NCBI GenBank assembly: GCA_963701385.1
Contig: CAVOZW010000007.1
Location: 62,001-126,000 of the forward strand
Origin: B30-G6 sp963701385
GTDB lineage: Bacteria > Desulfobacterota > Desulfobacteria > Desulfobacterales > B30-G6
Direction of reading: 5' to 3'
Length of the DNA: 64,000 nucleotides
A program made the position numbers and the translations under genes. The notes under the pieces are model-generated. The model saw only the letters and a program-made list of their open reading frames with translations, was not told where the DNA came from and searched no databases. Shown here one piece after another: positions 59,301 through 64,000 of the stretch (the first letter of the stretch is position 1; every line of letters starts with the position of its first letter).

Positions 59301-59671
59301 AAAGCCAGTGCTGGGAGACTGCCGCGTGAGCCGTCATCCGGTCAACATAATCTGGCGGTTCTCCCTTCAGCCAGCAGGGCCTAGCGCCCGCTTCCACATT
59401 TCGGATAGCCCCCTGAAACACCGTTGCATTGAACACCTATTCACCGAAACAGACCGTGACTTTTGGCGGAAACAAAAAAAGTTTCTGCTTGACATTTCAT
59501 CAGCAGGTATAACCTTTACTTAAATTTCAGAATTACCACATTGTATAACTGATTCTTCAGACTGAATAAAATCAACATCTTAGCTAGTGCCATAGTGACA
59601 TTGCGATGCATATCAGTGCACGATTTTCATTCGGAACATATTTTTTAGCAACCAAGATAAGGAGAAAGATA
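59301..59671. other. Intergenic region before the DUF481 gene
   Basis: 371 bases with no supported gene. The first ~180 are GC-rich and may be degraded coding sequence; the rest is AT-rich and presumably carries the promoter. I cannot pick a reliable promoter. Confidence 0.4.
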
Positions 59672-60412
59672 ATGAAAGTAGTGTCATTTATGATCGCCCT
59701 TACACTTATTTCCTCATTGGCTGGTCTTGCCCTGGCCGAAGACGGGAAAGCATGGAAAGACGAAGCGGAGCTGTCCTATATTCAGACCGGCGGGAACACG
59801 AATTTAACGAGCCTGTCGGCCAAAAACCTGTTGACCTATCAAGCAACCGAAAAAATTAAGCTGGACTGGTCGGTCTTGGCGCTTTTTGCCGAATCGGAGT
59901 TCGATGGAAAAACGGAAAAAACGGCCGAACGCTACGCTACGGAATTGCGCCTGGAATATTCGCTCACCGAACGCCTGTATGCGGCCGCCTACGGTGGGTG
60001 GCTTCGTGACGAATTCGCGGGGATAGATGACCGTTATTATATCGGCCCTGCGGTGGGTTACAAGTTTCTCATCGGTCCCAAGCATTTTCTAAGCGCTGAA
60101 GCCGGTGTGGACTACGTCAAGGAAGACTATGTCGACGATACCGAGGACGACTACACGCGTGGGCGTGCTTTCGGTGAATACGCCTATGCGCTCACCGAAA
60201 AAACACGCTTTTCACAATCTTTGGAATACCTGCACGCTTTTGACGACAGTGACAACTATAATGTCAACTCCGAAACAGCCTTGATTACGGCCTTGAGTGA
60301 CAAGTTTTCGCTCAAAACCAGCTATATCGTCAATTATGACCATGCTCCGGTTCCCGAAGACCTGGATGAAACCGACACGGTATTGGCAGTGACGATTATC
60401 GTCAACTTTTAA
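59672..60412 (+). CDS. DUF481 outer-membrane beta-barrel protein
   Basis: A 246-residue protein with a signal peptide (VVSFMIALTLISSLAGLALA) and a DUF481 barrel: the mature start WKDEAELSYIQTGGNTNLTS and alternating aromatic/polar strands end in the C-terminal phenylalanine of ...VTIIVNF, the outer-membrane insertion signal. Members are induced by salt or solvent stress in some bacteria; function is poorly known. ATG 59672 has AAGGAG; an earlier in-frame ATG at 59606 has none. Confidence 0.88.
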   Translation: MKVVSFMIALTLISSLAGLALAEDGKAWKDEAELSYIQTGGNTNLTSLSAKNLLTYQATEKIKLDWSVLALFAESEFDGKTEKTAERYATELRLEYSLTERLYAAAYGGWLRDEFAGIDDRYYIGPAVGYKFLIGPKHFLSAEAGVDYVKEDYVDDTEDDYTRGRAFGEYAYALTEKTRFSQSLEYLHAFDDSDNYNVNSETALITALSDKFSLKTSYIVNYDHAPVPEDLDETDTVLAVTIIVNF

Positions 60413-60492
60413 TACTGGCTGATTCAGCACATTGAAAATCTAGCAGCAAAACGGCGGTAAGGGCAACCTTGAGGCGTGAAATGTTCGAGTTA

Positions 60493-60537
60493 GGACGGTT
60501 CGGGCAGGTTTTGAGGTCAAGGCGGACCCAACCGTCC
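60493..60537. terminator. Inverted repeat between DUF481 and mscL
   Basis: GGACGGTTCGGG and CCCAACCGTCC with about 22 bases between. No T-run, so it could be a weak terminator or a protein-binding palindrome. Confidence 0.4.
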
Positions 60538-60588
60538 AGCCACAAGGATGCCTAAAAGCCAGTGTAACCCAAAAAAAGGAGCAGACAA

Positions 60589-61044
60589 ATGTTTAAAGAG
60601 TTTAAAGAATTTGCAATGAAAGGAAATGTTGTCGATATGGCCGTCGGCATTATTATCGGTGCCGCTTTCGGTGCTATCGTCAAATCGCTGGTTGCCGATG
60701 TGATCATGCCCCCGATTGGTTTGTTGCTTGGCAATGTCGATTTTTCGAATCTATTTTTGATAATCAAACAAGGCGCTGTTGCCGGACCCTTTGCCACGAT
60801 AGTGGACGCTCAGAAAGCCGGGGCAGTGACCATTAATTATGGTATGTTTATCAATACCGTCATCAGTTTTCTGATTGTCGCCTTTGCTGTTTTCATGATT
60901 ATTAAAAACCTGAACGCCCTGAAACGAAAAGAAGAAGCCCCACCTGAAGCGCCAACCACCAAAGCATGCCCGCACTGTTTATCAGAAATTCCAATCAAAG
61001 CGACGCGATGTGGGTTTTGCACCTCAGAGTTACAGACAACCTAA
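60589..61044 (+). CDS. mscL: Large-conductance mechanosensitive channel MscL
   Basis: A 151-residue channel that releases solutes on hypo-osmotic shock. FKEFAMKGNVVDMAVGIIIG, the N-terminal helix and pore segment, and the second helix INTVISFLIVAFAVFMIIKN are conserved. The C-terminus is unusual: after the helix it has a CPHCLSEIPIKATRCGFCTS zinc-ribbon-like pair of CxxC motifs, which occurs in some MscL proteins. AAGGAG precedes the ATG. Confidence 0.95.
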   Translation: MFKEFKEFAMKGNVVDMAVGIIIGAAFGAIVKSLVADVIMPPIGLLLGNVDFSNLFLIIKQGAVAGPFATIVDAQKAGAVTINYGMFINTVISFLIVAFAVFMIIKNLNALKRKEEAPPEAPTTKACPHCLSEIPIKATRCGFCTSELQTT

Positions 61045-61077
61045 ATGAAATGACCGTATGAAAAGGGAGAAAATTCA

Positions 61078-61461
61078 ATGGAACTACTTGAAATGTTGAC
61101 AAGTCAACTCGGAATTACCGAGGAACAAGCCAAAGGAGGCTCCGGACTCCTATTCAAAAAGGTAAAAGAGACATTGGGATCCGATGATTTTAGCCAAATA
61201 GCGACGTCTGTTCCAGGCCTTGAAGGTCTCATATCATCGGCACCAGAAGCGGGTGGTCTATCGGGTGCGCTTGGAGGTCTAACGTCATCCTTGGGTGGTG
61301 GTGCAGGAAAATTAGGCGGTCTTGCCAGTCTTGCCGGTGGGTTTAAGGATCTTGGCCTGGATTCGGGCATGCTTGGGAAGTTCATTCCTGTGGTTATGTC
61401 CTATGTTCAATCAAAGGGTGGTGAAACGGCCAAAAAATTGCTCGAAAACGTACTAAAATAA
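61078..61461 (+). CDS. DUF2780 family protein
   Basis: A 127-residue protein, MELLEMLTSQLGITEEQAKG, followed by a Gly/Leu-rich amphipathic stretch (GGLSGALGGLTSSLGGGAGK) and a helical C-terminus KFIPVVMSYVQSKGGETAKK. This is the DUF2780 layout (VcgC/VcgE-like), with no known function. It follows mscL by 33 bases with AAGGGAG, so the pair is likely an operon. Confidence 0.85.
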   Translation: MELLEMLTSQLGITEEQAKGGSGLLFKKVKETLGSDDFSQIATSVPGLEGLISSAPEAGGLSGALGGLTSSLGGGAGKLGGLASLAGGFKDLGLDSGMLGKFIPVVMSYVQSKGGETAKKLLENVLK

Positions 61462-61470
61462 TCAAAACAA

Positions 61471-61509
61471 GCAGTGATTCCCGCCTTTTTTGAGGCGGGA
61501 TATCACTGC
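61471..61509. terminator. Bidirectional hairpin between convergent genes
   Basis: GCAGTGAT/ATCACTGC outer and CCCGCCT/AGGCGGG inner arms around TTTTTGA; ends both the mscL-DUF2780 unit and the thiolase gene. Confidence 0.75.
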
Positions 61510-61538
61510 GCTCGGAGAACAATCATACCATTTCTCAG

Positions 61539-62804
61539 CTAGATTCGCACCAAGGTCGTCAGGCAGTTGGTGACCGCCGACCCTCCCACGTTGAATACTA
61601 CCCCTATCTCGGGCTGTCCCTTTTTGGGTGAGACGCCGATGGGCTCCCCCACAAGCTGTTTATAGGCCAGCGCATGCATGGAGGCGCCCGTGGCCCCCAC
61701 GGGATGCCCTTTGGATTTCAGCCCCCCGGATAGGTTGATGGGGCAGTCATCGTCGGGTGTAAAGCGTCCTTCCATGAAGTCCCACCCTCCCCGCCCGTCC
61801 TCGGACAGACCCAAGGCCTCCACACTGAGAATCTGGTTGATGGTAAAACAGTCGTGAACCTCGGCAAAATCAACGTCCGCGATGGCAATACCGGCCTCGG
61901 CAAACGATTTTTTTTGCGCTAATTTTCCGGCGCTCAACTCGTGCATATTGGGTCGAACATTCTCCGCCAGGCGTTCCGTTGTCATGCCGATACCGGCAAT
62001 TGCTACCACCCGTTCATTGATCGACCTGGCCTCATCCAGCGGCGCGATCACCAGGGCTGCCGCTCCATCGGTCACCAGTGAGCAGTCGTGGAGTCGCAGC
62101 GGCGGTGCAATCATGGGGTTGCTGCCTTTGCCTTCAGCCGGCAGGTCCAAGATCGCCTGGGCCGTTGTCAGGCCCATCCTGTCGGGCGGGCTTCCTTTGC
62201 CGAAATGGGCCAATGGGTTTTCAATGCCGTTGCGGTAACAAAGAGCGGAAACCGCGGCCAGCATTTCTCGAAGCGTATCATCCGAATATTTGTAGTAGGC
62301 CTGGTAACCTTTGGCGTACTCGGCGAACAGTCCCGGAAATGTCATCCCCTTGGCACCCTCTGACGGCCAGTGTGAAGAGCAGGCCAGCACATGGGTCATG
62401 TCCTTGGTGTTCAACAGGTTCATTTTTTCGACACCGATGACCAGCACCCGCTTGAAGCGCCCCGACTCCACCCCATAGATCGCGTTGTAGAGGGCCACAG
62501 AAGACGATGCACAGGCTCCCTCGGTCCGCGTGGTGGGAATGAAACGCAGTGCTTCCGGCGCAACCTCCAGACCCAGGGGCCCGACATGCTCCTGGTTGAT
62601 AAACAGGGATGGCGAACAGGATCCAAGCCAGATACCGTCGATATCTTTTGGCTCGAGGCCGGCATCTTCAATGGCCCCCCTGCCGGCTTCGATGACGAGA
62701 TCATAAAAGGATTTCGTATCTTTGACTTCCCCGGTTTGCCTGTTTTTTTCCACAAAGGCACCAAATTTCGTATTATAGGCGCCAACAATACCTACCTTGC
62801 TCAT
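61539..62804 (-). CDS. Thiolase-family acetyl-CoA acetyltransferase (SCP-x-like)
   Basis: A 421-residue thiolase. TEGACASSSVALYNAIYGV holds the nucleophilic cysteine; AEVHDCFTINQILSVEALGL and GGLKSKGHPVGATGASM hold the catalytic histidine and the second-cysteine loop, in which Cys is absent in SCP-x-like enzymes as here. The N-terminal KVGIVGAYNTKFGAF and the lack of the second active-site cysteine suggest C-C bond cleavage or formation with unusual acyl-CoAs. AAGGAGG precedes the ATG. Substrate unknown. Confidence 0.88.
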   Translation of the reverse strand: MSKVGIVGAYNTKFGAFVEKNRQTGEVKDTKSFYDLVIEAGRGAIEDAGLEPKDIDGIWLGSCSPSLFINQEHVGPLGLEVAPEALRFIPTTRTEGACASSSVALYNAIYGVESGRFKRVLVIGVEKMNLLNTKDMTHVLACSSHWPSEGAKGMTFPGLFAEYAKGYQAYYKYSDDTLREMLAAVSALCYRNGIENPLAHFGKGSPPDRMGLTTAQAILDLPAEGKGSNPMIAPPLRLHDCSLVTDGAAALVIAPLDEARSINERVVAIAGIGMTTERLAENVRPNMHELSAGKLAQKKSFAEAGIAIADVDFAEVHDCFTINQILSVEALGLSEDGRGGWDFMEGRFTPDDDCPINLSGGLKSKGHPVGATGASMHALAYKQLVGEPIGVSPKKGQPEIGVVFNVGGSAVTNCLTTLVRI

Positions 62805-62990
62805 ACCAACCTCCTTCCTAAACCAAACATTTCCGGATTAACCTCGAGACCCCAGTCTAAGCCCCCCATGAATAAAAAAAACATCACCGGCCAGGATGAT
62901 GTATTGCTCCCCGATCCGGGTCGCGATGCAAGGATTATGGATTTTTTAAAGTGAATCTCCACGCGCTTACGCACGCAGCATCTTCACAAC

Positions 62991-64000
62991 CTATTTGATA
63001 AGATCCAGCGCTTTATTAAAAATGGCACTCGGACGCATGGCTGCAGATCCTTTTTCATCAGTGGGTTTATAATGCCCCCCCATGTTGATGGCATTACCCT
63101 GAATACTATTGAAGGCATCCATAATTGCCTGCTCATTTTCAGACAAATAGGTCGATATCTTTCCAAAGAGATCTTTCAGATCCATGTCCTCTGATTGTTC
63201 TGCGAGTTCGCTCGCCCAGTACAGGGTCGAATAAAAATGACTGCCCCGGGTATCTAGCTGGCCCACTTTTCGGGAGGGTGAGCGGTTGTTCTGCAAATAG
63301 GTTGCCGTGGCCCTGTCCAGGGTTTCTGCCAGTATTTTAGCTTTTTTGATATTGAAAACATGGCTGAGATGATCGAGGGATGCGGCCAGAGCCAAAAACT
63401 CCCCCAATGAATCCCAGCGCAGGTGATTTTCCTGTTCAAACTGCTGAACATGTTTGGGAGCCGACCCCCCCGCACCGGTTTCAAACAATCCACCGCCAGC
63501 CATCAATTGTACAACCGACAGCATCTTGGCACTGGTGCCCAATTCAAGAATCGGGAACAGATCGGTCAGATAGTCACGCAACACATTACCGGTTACGGAT
63601 ATAGTATTCTGGCCCTCTTTCATGCGCAGCAAGGAAAATCGTGTGGCTTCTCGAGGCGCCATGATACGCATGTCCAGATTCTCGGCAGCGTGTGCTTTTA
63701 AGAGCCTGTTGACCTTTTGAATGAGCTGGGCGTCGTGGGCTCTTTTTTCATCCAGCCAGAACACCGCCGGATAATTGGTGCGTCTGGCCCGCGCGACCCC
63801 CAATTTCACCCAATCTGCAATCGCGGCGTCTTTTGTCTGGCACATGCGCCAGATATCACCGCTGCCGACAGGGTGTTCAAATACGATGTGACCTTCCTCG
63901 TCCAAAACGTGAACCACGCCACGACTTTCCATTTCAAAGGTTTTGTCGTGGGAGCCGTATTCTTCCGCTTTTTGAGCCATCAAGCCCACATTTTGCACGG
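62991..64000 (-). CDS. Monomeric NADP-dependent isocitrate dehydrogenase (C-terminal 336 residues; runs off the right edge)
   Basis: The visible part carries KTFEMESRGVVHVLDEEGHI, FEHPVGSGDIWRMCQTKDAA, VFWLDEKRAHDAQLI, the GGGLFETGAGGSAPKHVQQF NADP/isocitrate region, and MGGHYKPTDEKGSAAMRPSA at the end, all typical of the ~740-residue monomeric IDH. It oxidises isocitrate to 2-oxoglutarate. The first visible codon is within the protein; the true start lies beyond 64000. The 174 bases between it and the thiolase start hold only a 28-codon frame (62868-62954) I do not accept. Confidence 0.93.
   Translation of the reverse strand, partial: VQNVGLMAQKAEEYGSHDKTFEMESRGVVHVLDEEGHIVFEHPVGSGDIWRMCQTKDAAIADWVKLGVARARRTNYPAVFWLDEKRAHDAQLIQKVNRLLKAHAAENLDMRIMAPREATRFSLLRMKEGQNTISVTGNVLRDYLTDLFPILELGTSAKMLSVVQLMAGGGLFETGAGGSAPKHVQQFEQENHLRWDSLGEFLALAASLDHLSHVFNIKKAKILAETLDRATATYLQNNRSPSRKVGQLDTRGSHFYSTLYWASELAEQSEDMDLKDLFGKISTYLSENEQAIMDAFNSIQGNAINMGGHYKPTDEKGSAAMRPSAIFNKALDLIK

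Noticed and set aside
62868..62954. 28-codon frame between thiolase and isocitrate dehydrogenase
   Set aside because: Too short, no Shine-Dalgarno, no motif.

Overview
The window looks like a chromosomal segment of a Desulfobacterota (deltaproteobacterial), Desulfobacteraceae/Desulfosarcina-like anaerobe. The clues are family-level: an ORP-type pair of NifX-like proteins with two ferredoxin-bearing Mrp ATPases, a PxxKW cysteine-rich protein, a selenocysteine pathway gene (selA) plus an apparent small selenoprotein, TIGR04282/TIGR04283-like glycosyltransferases, monomeric isocitrate dehydrogenase, and many short dispersed palindromic repeats. There is no prophage, complete transposon, rRNA, tRNA or CRISPR array that I can see. 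Taxonomy is inferred from gene content only.

Layout. 0-6.3 kb: a partial citrate synthase-family gene, an SGNH hydrolase and a three-gene ABC importer of the putative 2-aminoethylphosphonate type. 6.3-14.8 kb (minus): MFS transporter, moaA, cobA/hemD, hemC, an FmdB zinc ribbon, a degenerate-GGDEF/TPR protein and selA. 15-17.7 kb (plus): rfbB, pyrF and a transglutaminase-like unknown. 17.9-26 kb (minus): two small proteins, lysC, tsaE, a frameshifted NAD(P)HX repair gene, ybeY, a 7TM-HD phosphodiesterase and phoH. 26.3-28.3 kb (plus): cvpA, mazG and a histone H1-like protein. 28.4-36.9 kb: a class II aldolase, an LpoA-like lipoprotein, a ParA ATPase fused to a glycogen-binding-type domain with a small ParB-N-like partner, a CNNM/CorC protein and a universal stress protein. 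37.3-41.2 kb (plus): a diadenylate cyclase fused to YbbR domains, an mgtE relic and an RCK potassium channel. 41.4-47.99 kb: phosphofructokinase, kdsD, PxxKW protein, aminotransferase, truA, an AEC transporter and the selenoprotein candidate. 48.4-53.2 kb (plus): argJ, an rRNA pseudouridine synthase and the ORP-like cluster. 53.2-64 kb: MFS transporter, an IS110 relic, arsenosugar-type glycosyltransferases, M48 protease, DUF481 porin, mscL, DUF2780, thiolase and partial isocitrate dehydrogenase.

How genes work together. hemC and cobA/hemD make uroporphyrinogen III and precorrin-2. The cyclase at 37 kb and the 7TM-HD protein at 22.5 kb could make and degrade c-di-AMP, and the adjacent RCK channel is a plausible effector. 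selA provides the capacity to insert selenocysteine into the 60-residue protein at 47.8-48.0 kb, whose in-frame UGA is followed by a SECIS-like hairpin. The ParA-CBM48 protein and its partner at 32-33.7 kb look like a cargo-positioning pair, possibly for glycogen. At least four short repeat families are scattered between genes, and some copies supply or abut stop codons.
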